Shown: positions 30,001-40,662, numbered from the stretch's first letter. The stretch: DNA of 64,000 nt from Callipepla californica brunnescens (GCA_023055505.1 JALIRH010000002.1:21638437-21702436); one strand, 5' to 3'. The notes: generated by a model from the sequence alone, not told the origin. A program made the numbers and translations.

Positions 30001-30634
30001 ACTAGAGCAGGCTGCCCAGAGCCACATCCAGCCTTGCCTTGAATGCCTCCAGGGATGGGGCATCCACAACCCCTCTGGGCAACCTGTGCCAGTGCACACA
30101 ACACAGTTTGGGATCGCTCTTACTGATAAAACAGTGCTAGCGCCCGCAGGTCTCAAACGAGACAGGGTTACACGGCTTATTGAAGGACTCTGGAATCTAT
30201 ATGGACAAGCGAAAGGTTGAGGAAGAAAAGTAATACTCGAGGACTGAGCTCCAGTGCAGTCAGTTGAGACAAAGTACGCCTTTCTACAGAAAAAAGTACC
30301 GCTGCGGGGAGAAAGCAAGCTGCTGCAGAGCAAGATATCTAAAAGGACACTTCAAAGGAGAGCTCGTGCTTTCATATTAACAAATAAATCCACGTTACTT
30401 AGCCCTTCAGGACACAGCTGAGCACAGAACCGTTTTCATAGGAGATTTCAGCGCGGGCAGCTCCGCCATGCGGACCGAACCGGGGCCTTCACCCAACGGG
30501 GACAGACGGGCACAGACCCCGCGGCCAGACCTCAGCTGCCCACCGCAGGGATCGGGACCCCACCTTCCCCCTCCCGCGGCCCCGGGCCCCGCCCGCCGTT
30601 ACCTGGCGTCCAGCCCGCGGCCCAGCATCATCAT
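14996..30634 (-). CDS. CIBAR1: CIBAR1 (FAM92A), BAR-domain ciliary protein, complete
   Basis: CIBAR1 binds and bends membranes, partners Chibby (CBY1) at the ciliary base, and is linked in humans to polydactyly (family knowledge). Eight coding exons: 30603-30634, 29472-29706, 28494-28562, 24462-24563, 20739-20843, 19579-19692, 18282-18401 and 14996-15073. Their lengths (32, 235, 69, 102, 105, 114, 120, 78) total 855 nt and all junctions stay in frame, giving 284 residues. Residues 1 to about 215 are the BAR domain, highly alpha-helical ([59 protein letters not shown]). The tail is Ser-rich ([15 protein letters not shown]) and ends in an almost pure Glu/Asp run. Start and stop are both in the window. 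The gene is convergent with RBM12B and has its own CpG island. Confidence 0.96.
15074..18281 (-). other. CIBAR1 intron 7
   Basis: AT-rich intron. Holds C14 followed by A-rich runs at 15676-15733 and a perfect 21-bp tandem duplication at 17573-17614. No large interspersed repeat recognised. Confidence 0.5.
17573..17614. repeat. Perfect 21-bp tandem duplication
   Basis: The 21-bp unit at 17573-17593, beginning acactaccagtgcatgg, is repeated without a mismatch at 17594-17614. It lies in CIBAR1 intron 7, with no coding consequence. Confidence 0.9.
18282..18401 (-). CDS. CIBAR1: CIBAR1 coding exon 7
   Basis: 120 nt, residues 220-259, [20 protein letters not shown] followed by [20 protein letters not shown]. 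Acceptor catctgaacag, donor GTACAG|gtaagg. It matches the human segment around [20 protein letters not shown]. Confidence 0.94.
18402..20738 (-). other. CIBAR1 introns 6 and 5
   Basis: Intron 6 spans 18402-19578 and intron 5 spans 19693-20738, with exon 6 between them. Sequence is unique and AT-rich; an 11-bp perfect inverted repeat lies at 18778-18818 and a short (TA)n at about 20083-20095. No transposon recognised. Confidence 0.5.
19579..19692 (-). CDS. CIBAR1: CIBAR1 coding exon 6
   Basis: 114 nt, residues 182-219, [20 protein letters not shown] followed by [18 protein letters not shown]. Acceptor atttccttttag, donor GAG|gtaaga. End of the BAR domain. Confidence 0.95.
20739..20843 (-). 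CDS. CIBAR1: CIBAR1 coding exon 5
   Basis: 105 nt, residues 147-181, [20 protein letters not shown] followed by [15 protein letters not shown]. Acceptor gtttctttaccag, donor AAA|gtacgt. It forms a long BAR-domain helix. Confidence 0.95.
20844..24461 (-). other. CIBAR1 intron 4
   Basis: Apart from the CR1 fragment it is AT-rich unique sequence. A 92-codon frame at about 21925-22203 has a usable-looking donor but no convincing acceptor or homology. Confidence 0.5.
21440..21790 (-). mobile_element. Degraded CR1 fragment, minus strand
   Basis: In CIBAR1 intron 4. Antisense CR1 landmarks: agaccattcagttccacccc, acgtggggcacccacagc, ctaggcagcctgtgc, ctaaatctatcctcttg. It is more diverged than the other copies. 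Confidence 0.8.
24462..24563 (-). CDS. CIBAR1: CIBAR1 coding exon 4
   Basis: 102 nt, residues 113-146, [20 protein letters not shown] followed by [14 protein letters not shown]. Acceptor catttctag; the donor is ATT|gtatcc, weaker than the others. Phase 0 on both sides. From memory, the human protein has two extra residues (Ser-Gln) at this junction. Confidence 0.92.
25062..25350 (-). mobile_element. CR1 LINE 3' fragment, minus strand
   Basis: In CIBAR1 intron 3. Begins atcacaaaatggtttgggtt, with ctccctctagagcaggttgt, and encodes [20 protein letters not shown] on the minus strand. It closely resembles the plus-strand copy at 14394-14692. Confidence 0.92.
27531..27732 (+). repeat. Dispersed non-CR1 repeat, copy A
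   Basis: About 200 bp shared with 34021-34232, including ggatctccaacaagagatcc, tcagcccttaaatg, ccttctggtcacacaggtg, ttcacctgtgctcc and caatcagtg-ttcaggc. A perfect 10-bp inverted repeat (CACAGGTGAA/TTCACCTGTG) with a 5-bp loop is at 27628-27652. Family not recognised; an LTR or short interspersed element is possible. Confidence 0.8.
28494..28562 (-). CDS. CIBAR1: CIBAR1 coding exon 3
   Basis: 69 nt, residues 90-112, [20 protein letters not shown] followed by LKR. Acceptor ttcttttgtag, donor AAAAGG|gtaagt. Phase 0 on both sides. Confidence 0.94.
28563..29471 (-). other. CIBAR1 intron 2
   Basis: About 0.9 kb of AT-rich intron; nothing recognised in it. Confidence 0.5.
29472..29706 (-). CDS. 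CIBAR1: CIBAR1 coding exon 2
   Basis: 235 nt, residues 11-89, acceptor tttggtatctag, donor GCAGAG|gtacaa. Encodes the first BAR helices ([54 protein letters not shown]). This is the longest exon and the most clearly recognisable one. Confidence 0.96.
29913..30104 (-). mobile_element. CR1 LINE 3' fragment, minus strand
   Basis: In CIBAR1 intron 1. Antisense 3' end tcacaggatcatagaatggc, then gcctccagggatggggcatc and caacctgtgccagtgcac. About 190 bp, ending 500 bp short of exon 1. Confidence 0.9.
30603..30634 (-). CDS. CIBAR1: CIBAR1 coding exon 1
   Basis: 32 coding nt: [10 protein letters not shown] plus the first two bases of Arg11, donor GCCAG|gtaacg. Three ATGs in tandem make the exact initiator ambiguous by one or two residues; the first is taken, and the same triple Met is recalled for the human protein. 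It lies in the CpG island. Confidence 0.93.
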
Positions 30635-30680
30635 GGCGGCGGCGGCCCGGCGGGAAGGAGGCGGGGTCGGCGTGCGCTCG

Positions 30681-30694
30681 GTTTCCTTGGACAC
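30681..30694. promoter_or_regulatory. X-box-like RFX site
   Basis: GTTTCCTTGGACAC fits the imperfect palindrome GTNNCC-(N2)-GGNAAC with one mismatch in the right half. It is 47-60 bp upstream of the CIBAR1 ATG, a typical distance for RFX-controlled ciliary genes. Motif match only. Confidence 0.5.
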
Positions 30695-30959
30695 CCACCA
30701 CCGCCCCGCCCCGCCCCGCCTGCATTCCTCCGGGCTGGCGGGCTTCGGCCTTGAGGAGGGGTGCTCACACCGCCCTGCCCCCTCAGGGAGGGCGGGTAGA
30801 GAGAGAAATAACCATATCTGAAAGACACTGGAGAGCAGCAGAAGCCCTCTGTGTGAAGCCGCTCTTGTGGTTGCGCAGGGACATTGTCCCGGCTCAGGGC
30901 TGGAGAAGTATCAGCTGTTGCCTGAAGATCTGACCGCTATTCAGCAGCGGGCTTGAGAT

Positions 30960-33051
30960 GAGAGACTGTAAAATTTATTCATAAGACAACACGCTGGTAA
31001 TAATACATTCCCTAAACGATTTAGCTAATAATTACATCACTGTCTCTGTGAAACTCTGTCATTCTTTACTCAGTAGCGATTTTTGAACTTACCACTCTCA
31101 AGTCTTCTGATTGCGCACAATTACAGCTGAATTACTGTGCTATCACTCTACGTATTATCAGACTGCAGTACCATAGGTCTTTGCCCTCCTCCTCTTCCAC
31201 CAAGACTGGAAATCATGCCTCCTTTTCTCTGCCCAACCTTCCACGGAAAAAAAAGACCCATCTTCTCTTTTTTTTTTTTGCCTTTGGTCCTCATTTTGCT
31301 ATATACACCTCAAATTTGCCGGGTTTAATACAAGGGCTGCAGCAATCTGAGTGCCTATGTGGTATTACAGGTGTGGTTACCGGGATACTAGTGGCCTTGC
31401 AAGGTTCATCCACCAAATTCTCCTTCATTTAGCTCGTTCATAGCGACATATTTTTTATCTTGCACACTTTCTATGACCTTCCGTACCACTTTCATCCCTG
31501 TTCCTCTACATAGCTCCAGTTAAGCCTGAGCAGTTTATCCTATGTACAAACAATTGGCGTAACAGAGCAAGACTTATCCTGTTACATGTTCTCCCCCACT
31601 CACCCCTGTCTGCACTCTTTATGCTTCTTAGTTTTAAAGTACGTAAGTACAAATAATTGGTCTTGATATCTTCAGGCACTCTGCTGGTTTTCTGCTGATG
31701 CCCTGTCTTCGCAAGAGCCCCTGTACTCCAGCAGGATCTCTAGCTCACAGATTCTGACCTGGTTCTGTTACACTGAGGCCTGGAAGTTCAAAATGTGTTC
31801 AGCTACTTAAAGCCTGTTTAAAATTGGTCACCCAGAAAGCAGGATGCTGTTTGTGTAAAGTGCTACACTGTAAGGAAAAGTACAGAGTTACTACTTTCTC
31901 AAATTAGGAGCCAATGAGAGACAAAAACTGACACTTAATGAGAAGGTAAAATGCTTTGAAAAAAGGAAAAGTTGCTTGTAATTAAAACCAAGGAAGTGGC
32001 TGTCACTGGAGCAAGACGCAGAGGAGTAACAACAGCTTATTTTCAGCTACTGCAAACTAAATCTTCAGTTCTAAAGTATAAGACACGCACAGACATTTAA
32101 AAATGGAATTTGTATATGCTGATTTTGCACACAGTTTGACTTAACATGATGCTACGGATAGTCCTAGAATGTATGGCCTAGCAGCTCCAGCTGCACATAA
32201 AAGGTTGAAAAGAATTACTTCAATGTCATAAGGGCCTGTTGAAATCTTGAGTCATCACAGTGTGCACAAGAGCACAAGCTGCATAAATCACAGAGTGGAA
32301 AAATATTTTTGTACTACGATTTAGAAGTAATTATGATGTTGAAAATAATGCCAAATTTCCTGCTTATTACCTCTAAGTAAGTTTCTAGAATAACATACTA
32401 AAGATGATGATATCTTACAAATGGCAAATTCTAAAGATAAGAAAGCTTTGAAATATCCAATTGACAGTGTTTTCCAATATTTTTCTGGAGCATAAGCAAC
32501 TAGCAGGGTTTATGATGATGTCTGTTTATATTGTATCAGTTTAGGCATGCTCGCAATGAGAAATCTCCCTCAAAAGGGAATCAAGTAAACGCTCTGTACT
32601 TTTGTACTGAAAAATAGTATAAAACTCCAGCTGCCTGCAGCAGCAAAGAATTGTCAGTCAGAGCTGATAGAAAAAACAGTGCTCGTGATTCTGGGCACCA
32701 AGTTTTCAAACACATAAGCTGTATTCTGTAGTATTTAGAGAGTACTGCAGCCCATTGATAAAATATAACCTTTTTACTGGACTGAATTTTGCATTTCATT
32801 GATGTGCTTATCCAAACACGAGCAGAATACTCACATCACTTCCATTTAAATTCACTAATGTTGCATATGTGGCATAGTAATTCCAAATGGATCCACATCA
32901 GTCTGGAGGCCCATCCATGCAAATGCCTGTGATGGAGTCTCTGTAACTGATTAGCTGGGTGTGCGTTTGTGTAACTGCTTCTTTTCTCCTATCGCAGTTT
33001 GTATCTTTAGATTGTTTTTTTCCCCACAATATTTAATTATTATTTTCAATA
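30960..33051. other. Intergenic, no recognised content
   Basis: Start of the gene-poor right half, upstream of CIBAR1. AT-rich sequence, with no convincing exon or known repeat. Confidence 0.5.
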
Positions 33052-33203
33052 TTTTTCCATTTCCACCTCCACCTATGCTGTCCAACCCTATTATTTGCAT
33101 AGAATGCAATCACCACAGACCTTGAATGTCAAATAACATTACTTTCAACATGTGTTTAGCTCACAATTGATTGGGGTTTATTCTTTGAGATTTAATAATT
33201 TCA
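33052..33203 (+). repeat. Direct duplication, unit 1
   Basis: About 150 bp nearly identical to 35229-35384 (roughly eight differences by eye, including a one-base indel). Shared stretches include ccacctatgctgtccaaccc, tcaccacagaccttgaatgt and gctcacaattgattgggg. It contains an octamer ATTTGCAT at 33093-33100, conserved in unit 2. Confidence 0.9.
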
Positions 33204-35228
33204 AGACCTTTTTTCTACTTCAAAATTTCCTCTTTTCCTGTAATCTCACAAGTTTGGGTCCACAGTTCCCTTACTTAAGGCAGGAACTACACCATCTTGT
33301 CTGTTTTTTCTCAAGAAAAAGAGGCAGTTTCTGGGAACCACTCTTCCCTAATGCACAGCTCTCTAATTCCAAGTTCCAGATATCATAATTAAAAATCAGT
33401 TAGTTTGTTAGAAAAAAATATGACAACATAATTAAAAAAATAGCAAAACATCATTTCCTCAGGCTAATACCCGTAGGCAGGTATAACCTTCTGTAATCCA
33501 TTTTGTCAGTATTGGTTAGAATCTATAAGCCTCTTGATGATTTATGCATGTCTGTTTTATCCTTAGTTCTTTAAAAGAGCTTTGGCCGCTGTCAGAGGTA
33601 AGGCTGGCAGGGTCTCTGATCTCCTTCATTACAGGCATTCATGCTTTTATGAAGTTATGTGTTTTATAAGCTGAGTTCTTATTCTTGCTTCCTTTTCAGT
33701 AAGCATTTCTGCTTCTATGCATGCAAACTAAGTCTGAAGGTGAAAGGCAAAATATTTTGCTATTTGAGGCTTTTCAATGTCTTGGGATGTCAAGGGATCT
33801 ATAAGAAACTATGGCTTTGTCTCAATCTTGCTGACATTTTCTTATGAGGTAAAGGAGTCAATGTAGGGCGATGTAGAGTGAATACCCAAATGAGTGGTAC
33901 CCTGTGAGTGATGACCCAAAATGAATATTACCCAAACAGTATAATCAAGATGGATAGTATAATCCTGGATGGATTATCCTGACAATATAAAGACACCTGA
34001 TAACATAGGAAGGGCTCACCTGGAACTCCACATGGGAGGAATCTCCAACAAGAGATCCTTCTGCAGTGGTGATCAGCCCTTAAATGGGGTCTGGGAGAGG
34101 TGGAACCAGACTGCACCCCTTCTGGTCACACAGGTGCATTGCTTTCACCTGTGCTCCTGTGGCTGACTCAGTGCTCGCCTCAGGGGATCAATCAGTGATT
34201 CAGGCCGTGATTTAACAGTTCCCATACATTCAGCAAGAACAAGCAACTGAGAATTCTTCTTTCTCAATTTCATATTTATACAAAACTTGTGATAATCCAC
34301 TTTGCTGTCTGAGAAACACTGGAAAGTAGAAAAAATTTTGTTGTCCCATTCAGCAGGTAGGAAATTCCTCTTATATCCTTCATGGCTGACGTGAGTGAAG
34401 TTGGAAGAACTGTGAGATGGACAGAGCTCACCCAAGTGGGCCAGGCATCTGGAGCACTTCCTGGGTGTGATTCCTCTGATGGGAGTACTGGAGCTGTGGC
34501 ATGGTTCCTGAAAGAAGTCTGTGCTGCTCTTTAGAAATGTGCTTCTAGTCAGGGCATGTTTCTAAATTGCTTCTCGTATAAGCAAATGCTTTCCAGAGAT
34601 CCCACAACAAGTGGCAGGGGTACCTCGTGCCCTCAGTGCAATTACTGGCTCAGCTCTGGTAGCAGGGCAGACTGGCTGCATCCGTACTGCGGGCCTGGAT
34701 GTCTCCTCTGGGCCTCTTCGGCGCCGCAGTGGCTGAAATAATGCAAAGGCATGAAATAGCCCTCCTGAGTGTTTTTATAGCATGGAACTGAGGCTATATA
34801 TGTCCTGGGATGTGGTTTATGAGATATTTGAGGGGCAAAATTTGCTGTAATAAAGTTGAAGGATTGTAAAGAACAGAGGGAGTCAACTGGAGAGTGGAAG
34901 AAGCAGACCTGATGTAGCTTCAACCACAATGACTTCTCTATCATTCCTTGGAGAATATCATTCCCAGAACTGTGCCCAGACTTTGTCTGAGAGAGACCAA
35001 TTTGAAGCTGCCTAGATTAAGGGAAGGATGAGATAATTCTCCAATACTTGGTTGTATCTCATGGCACTATATCATTTAGCAGTCCAGATATACCCAAATA
35101 ATCTTTTTCACACAGTGGAACTCTTCCATATATACCTAGGGCCACTCTTGCCAGTTTGCTGACTGCAGGAACTGCAGTTCTGCTTTTCTGGGTAACCTTG
35201 GGCTTGCTCTCAGAATATTATAAATATC
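33204..35228. other. Sequence between the duplicated units
   Basis: About 2 kb holding copy B of the dispersed repeat (34021-34232) and a somewhat GC-richer stretch at about 34440-34740. No recognisable retroviral or other coding sequence was identified, so calling this a degenerate provirus between LTRs would be speculative. Confidence 0.4.
34021..34232 (+). repeat. Dispersed non-CR1 repeat, copy B
   Basis: Same orientation as copy A at 27531-27732 and alignable over about 200 bp. The inverted-repeat core is kept at 34129-34153 (CACAGGTGCA/TTCACCTGTG, one mismatch). Confidence 0.8.
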
Positions 35229-35384
35229 TTTTTTTCCATTTCCACCTCCACCTATGCTGTCCAACCCTATTATTTGCATAGAAAGGCAATCACCACAGAC
35301 CTTGAATGTCAAATAAAATTATTTTTAACGTGTGTTTAGCTCACAATTGATTGGGGTTTATTCTCTGAGATTTAATCATTTCAA
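35229..35384 (+). repeat. Direct duplication, unit 2
   Basis: Second copy of the 150-bp segment at 33052-33203, same orientation, 2.2 kb away. The octamer ATTTGCAT is at 35272-35279. Similarity stops after tttaatcatttcaa. Confidence 0.9.
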
Positions 35385-38300
35385 ATGGAAGTTGATATTG
35401 GTTTCATTTAAGTCTCTGACGGTTTTGTCATTAGCAATAGGAATCAAATTTTATCCTCAGCAATTTTTTGGCCCTATTTTGTTTCCAGCAAATGGCTTTA
35501 ACAGGAATATTCTCTGCAGCTGAAGTGACAGACTCAGGCGAGGTAGGGATGAAGATACCGGTATGTGATAACAGCCACCACTTGGTGGCATCCCCTCCAT
35601 GCTTTATTTAGCTGTCAGCTACAGCCAGAAAACTTTCTAAGTTCCTGCTTCATCGTTCTTTATGAGTATTTAAAATAGCTGGCCTTGCACTGGTATCGAT
35701 TAGTGTGCTGAGGACTTGAAATATCCGTGGTACGCCTTTAGTGTGGGAGTATACACGTTTACTGGTATTGCAGTTGAATCAAGTAATTATTTACCTTTAA
35801 AATCTTTCTTCGTGCTGTTCTTTGGAAGACAGCTATTTATTCACAAAGTCTGCATAAACTCCTGGCCCTTTGGCCTTGCCCTTGTCATGAACCTTGGTTT
35901 AAAATAAGCTTTAAAGTTAGATAAGTTGATTAGAAATAAAAAATGACATATAGAACATATTTGAAACGAGATCTTGAATTTCTGATTTGCACTTTTCAAA
36001 GGAAGAGGTACAACATATAAATTACTAATAAATTGAGGTTTACGAGGAGATAAAATATAAGTGATTATAGATTCATTTTACCTTGGCAACTTGATAATCA
36101 AATAGCTATTATTAATAATGATCTAATGAACTAATAAAGATCCCTACAACTTTTGGTGACTAGAAAAAGAGCTATTAATAAATTATGCATGGTTAAAACT
36201 TGCTGGCTTGTTTTGTAATGATTTCAGTGTAACCTGATGTTTTTCCCATTCCTCTTCTCTGTGCTCTGAATTAGTGTGATAAGAGTTGCGTGTCGAAAAA
36301 TACGATCATGATTCTCTTTTGCTAGTTTTCAGTTTTATTAAACAGGGAAAGGAAATAATCTGAGATAATTTCCACTGCAAAATGAACTCTGACAGTCTTA
36401 GGAGCAGTACCTGGTAACATTCCAGCAGAACAATCAGATGTTATCAAAATATTGTGAGTTGAGAGAACACTTCAAAATTTCCAATACCTTATAGGATGTC
36501 TCATCTCTCTGTTCCTTCTATTTGAGAGCTCTTATCATAGCGCTAACTGAATGAACTACGAAGTAGAAGTCTATGATCGTTATCAGTCGTATTATATATA
36601 GTCAGTTCAGCGTTTATGCAGAGGCAGTAAAACGTTTCAGAGTTTCTTTGCACTATTTTTGCACGTATCTTAAAAAATGTGGCTATTTGGAGAACACCAA
36701 AGTATATGCAGTAGTCCGCTTCTAGGGGGCAGCAAATGACTGCCTTTTAGCTACAAGAGAAAATCCACAATTCACAGTTTTGCCGGCAAACCTAAGGCAC
36801 AGTCCAACATCTTGTAGTTAATGTCAGACTTGCCATTTTCTTTGATGGTAACAGGATAAAGCCCCAGTTGCTTTCCTTGCTGTCTTTGCCCCCTACTTTT
36901 TAAGTGGATAAGAACTGCACATAGAATACATTTGACTCCTGCTAAGTAGTCATTATTTATTTCTTTTGTTTTTTAAAACAGTGAAATGAACAATGGGTGC
37001 GAGCGTTACATTTTTATTAACTTCTTGTGGCTGCAATTCACTTGACATAGGAAAGTATCTGACATGATCATAATAGTATTTAACTAAATGTAACATTTTT
37101 TTTTAACCTGCTTTGTTTTGTGGTGTTTAGAGGAATGTGATTTTTTTAATTCTCATGCATGGTAGATGTGAATTGTGCAGGGTTCCTCCCCCCCCCCCCC
37201 CCCCCCCCCCCTTTTCTGGAAAAAAAAGAAAAAAGTAATGATGGATTCACAAGTGTTGCTTAATGCAATTTAAAGAAAAAAAAAAAGATGGTATGCCAAG
37301 GTTTTATTTTAAATATAATCCACTTTTATTTATGCATATGTTTTTAAGTAGCTCCCTTTTGCAGTTGCACATGTAAGCATAGTCAGTAAAAATGGTGATA
37401 AGTTGCCTGAACATCTCATAATCATTTAATTATTCTTGCAAAGTTCTATCTAGGTTGAATTTATTCTAACTTTGTAGCTCTTTTGATCCTTTCCTCTTCG
37501 TCTTCTCTCAGTAAAAAAAATATTCAGTTTATTCCAAAAATTATTATCAGTTGAATTCACGCCAGAGGAATGGGAACTGATAATGTTGCAGCTTCTTTAT
37601 AAGCTGCAGGTATAAACTGATGTCTTCAGTTGTGGAGTTTTTCTAATGTACGTTTTGTTCCTCTTTACTACCTGTGAGAAAAGGGTGAAAACAGTCATAG
37701 CTCAGTTCATGCTGGTAATGCAAAATCTACATCGCTGCCTAAGAACGTAGTTTGTGCATCTTCTGGCCTAGAGGGCATTTTTACCATATATCAGAATATC
37801 AGAAACAACAGCTGATGGAACAGAATCAGGCCCTGACAGTCATAGTTGCTGTACCATGCAGGTCAACAAATGGGATTGTTCACATTCACACTCTTTTAGC
37901 TGAGAAACATCTCTTGGTTATGGGAAAGCAATTATGGATCATATTCGTAGCACTCTTGCCAGTGCTGGCCGTTGCTGAGTGAACTCACTCCTTTCCAGTG
38001 CTGTGAGTCCAGGAGCACTGGGGGGAAGGAAGGTGTGTGCTGTGTGCCGTGGCTGTTTGGGAGTCTGATAAAGCCTACGGCTATTTTCTTTGTCTAGATG
38101 TATTGTTTACTTGCTCCACCAGTGAATGATTCCAGTGGCATGTCTGGTGCAAATCAGATCTCATTTCAATCACATTTTAAAAAATTGCATTGGAATTACC
38201 TTTTCTGGTTCTGCATTAGTTCTTACTGTTGTTTTCAGCGCTAGCCCTGGCTATCTGTATCAGAAACCATTCACACTTCTGATTCAATTTTCTAATAGAG

Positions 38301-40379
38301 ACAAGTCTAAAGAGTGACTCTCACCATAGTTTCAATTTTTTCTTTTCAATGGTTATGAATAAAACATAATGTAAGGGGGAAAAAAAAAGCTTTTGTTGTC
38401 TCTTCTGAAGTGTACAAAGGGAACATAGAATATTCTGTGTGACTTAGTGCCTGAAAAAATCACAGCAAGGCTTCTAGAAAAGTCAAGAGGTGAAACACTT
38501 TAGCTAGATATGATATCTTTGAGATGGCTTTAGCAGGGAAATACTGTAGAATTTTCACCCATAAAAAGAGAATTTTTGTTCTTCTCCAAGGATTATATTT
38601 AATTTTTGGCAATACTTGTATCTAAAAATGATGATTGCAGTGACATAGTTGTATCTTAGAATAATTACTCGTTTCTCATTTCAGAAGTATTTGCACAGAT
38701 ACTGGCCCACAGCATGTTGCAGTTTAGGCTACTTAGTGTATTACTTCTTGGCTGCTTGTGTCTTCAGCATATGGTACTTTATTGTGCTGGCCACAGAAAT
38801 GTTACATAGGCTTGCAGTAGCATGGAGTGTGGTTCTGTGGCTTTCAACTTTCATTATGCTTAATAACTGCTGCATATACACCAAATAGCATTTCCCGTAT
38901 TTAAGCTGTGGTTCTACTCTGAAATGTGATGTTTTTAAGATGATGGCAACTAATTCAGCAAATAAGTTCCTTGTGCTGGTCATAACTGACTGCTGACAAA
39001 AACAGATTTTGCTGTCTGTCTTCCTATTATTAGGGCAGGGGCTGCAGCCAGTGCCCGTGTGTGCGTGTGGTTTCAGGGGTGAGTGTGGTGCTGCGTGACA
39101 GCTCTGTGAACTCTTCCCTTGTTAATAAGCTACCTCTAAGGATATCTGCTTCAGCTGAGGTTTTTATGCATCTACTATTTGTTAAGTTATCAGTTGAGTT
39201 TTAAATAGATCTCGGTAGACAAACTCAATCTTTTTCTCCCATTTCAGCAATGAAATCCAAATTGGATAATTTAAAAATCTGGGAATCATTTCTATGTTTT
39301 TCTTTCTCATGATGTAGAATACATTTTGTCTATGATTATACGGAGGTAGAGGTTTTTATATTGTTTTGTTTCATGCAGTTTACAGGGTTTTGTTTCCAGC
39401 CTTTTTAGAATAGCCGCGTTATCATTTTGTTCCCTGAACAGACAAGTAAATAAGCCAGCTTGACAGCTCCAATGCAAAGCAATCAGAAAGCTAAAGGCTG
39501 GGATAACCAAGCAGAATTTGAGACTGAGTTCAGAGATGTCAATACCTTCCCAGTTTATAGCTCTACTGGGCATAACTATGCTATGGGCACAAAAGCTGAG
39601 GAGACAGCTTTTTGTGTGCTGCTTTTGGAGATGGAGATCAATGAGAGGAGCGAGACACGGTGCTGGCTCTGAGAGCTGCCCCAGATGTGGTGCATAGCAG
39701 CTAGGGTGGATGTCAGATCTGAGCTGGTCATGCGCAGGTCAGCTCGCCAAGAAACCCATTCTTTGGGCAGGAGATCACTTCATGTTCATATACAGAATTT
39801 TTTACAATCTGTTCTTGGTGTATTGCACAAAACTGAAAACAAACAGGAAGTTAGTACTTCTACATTAATAAAATGAACCATCTTTACAAGCCAACAAAGA
39901 AAAACCCTCTTAAGATTGACAGAAATAAAATATGTGAAATTAGCCGCTGTTGCTGCTTTGAATTTGCTGAAATATCCACTCACTCAGAGCACATATGGAG
40001 GCAATCTTGCTGTAGTGTAACATGAGCTGCAATAAAGTCATCCCCATTTGTTAATGGTCACAAACTCTCCACTTTCGTATGTTGGAGTTTCATGCACACG
40101 CACACGGGTGGGCAAGCATTACAAATCATTTCCAGTTCAAGCAGACATTAGAAACTTATTAGAAATAGAGATTTTTGCTCAGTTACATTGGAAATAACTT
40201 TGTTCTGTGCATTCTATGAGCACTCACTTCAATTTTTCCATGAGACATTGTCATCAGATAAAAAAGTCATGCTGCACTGACCTCTGCAGATTCCTTACTT
40301 CGTTGGATTCTTATTTATCACATGAAAAAGGCATAAGATCCCTCAGTCAAGCAAACTTTTAGAGAGCAGTGCTGATCAC
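35385..40379. other. Intergenic, mostly unique
   Basis: AT-rich sequence containing a C24 homopolymer at 37188-37211. Short open frames (all under 90 codons) show no recognisable domain. No exon supported. Confidence 0.5.
37188..37211. repeat. Homopolymer C24
   Basis: Twenty-four consecutive C on the plus strand (G24 on the minus strand), unusual in AT-rich intergenic DNA. The G strand could form intramolecular quadruplexes and the C strand i-motifs. Confidence 0.9.
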
Positions 40380-40662
40380 TGAAACTGTTCAGGACGAGAG
40401 GGGATGGCCACCAGTTGTGCCAGGGAAGGTTTAGATTAGATTTGAGGAAAAAATTTTTCTCTGAAAGAGTGGTCAGGCACTGGAATGGCCTGCCTAGGGA
40501 GGTGGTTCAGGCACCATCCCTAGCGCTGCTCAAGAAGCATTTAGATGAGGTGCTAAGGGATTTGATTTAGTAGCTTGGTGGGTAGGGATGGTGGTGTGAG
40601 GAAGGTTGGACTAGATGATCTTGTAGGTCCTTTCCAACCTAATGTATCCATGAATCTATGTC
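40380..40662 (+). mobile_element. CR1 LINE 3' fragment, plus strand
   Basis: Reads acgagaggggatggccacca, agttgtgccagggaagg, gcctgcctagggaggtgg and ends gactagatgatcttgtagg-tcctttccaacctaatg. This is a different CR1 subfamily from the copy at 14394-14692. Confidence 0.9.

Larger units (their letters stand above)
30440..30800. promoter_or_regulatory. CIBAR1: CpG island, CIBAR1 promoter
   Basis: GC- and CpG-dense block centred on the CIBAR1 start codon. Upstream of the gene are overlapping GC boxes (ccgccccgccccgccccgcc at 30701-30720, Sp1-type) and an X-box-like site at 30681-30694. No TATA box. Open frames on both strands across it (for example 30468-30821) are attributed to low stop-codon density. 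Confidence 0.85.

Noticed and set aside
30468..30821. 117-codon open frame at the CIBAR1 promoter
   Set aside because: It lies antisense over CIBAR1 exon 1 in a CpG island; low-complexity Pro/Arg/Gly composition indicates chance.
33204..35228. Degenerate provirus between two LTR-like direct repeats
   Set aside because: The repeats lack visible TG/CA ends, and no retroviral coding motif was found between them; kept only as a possibility in the findings.
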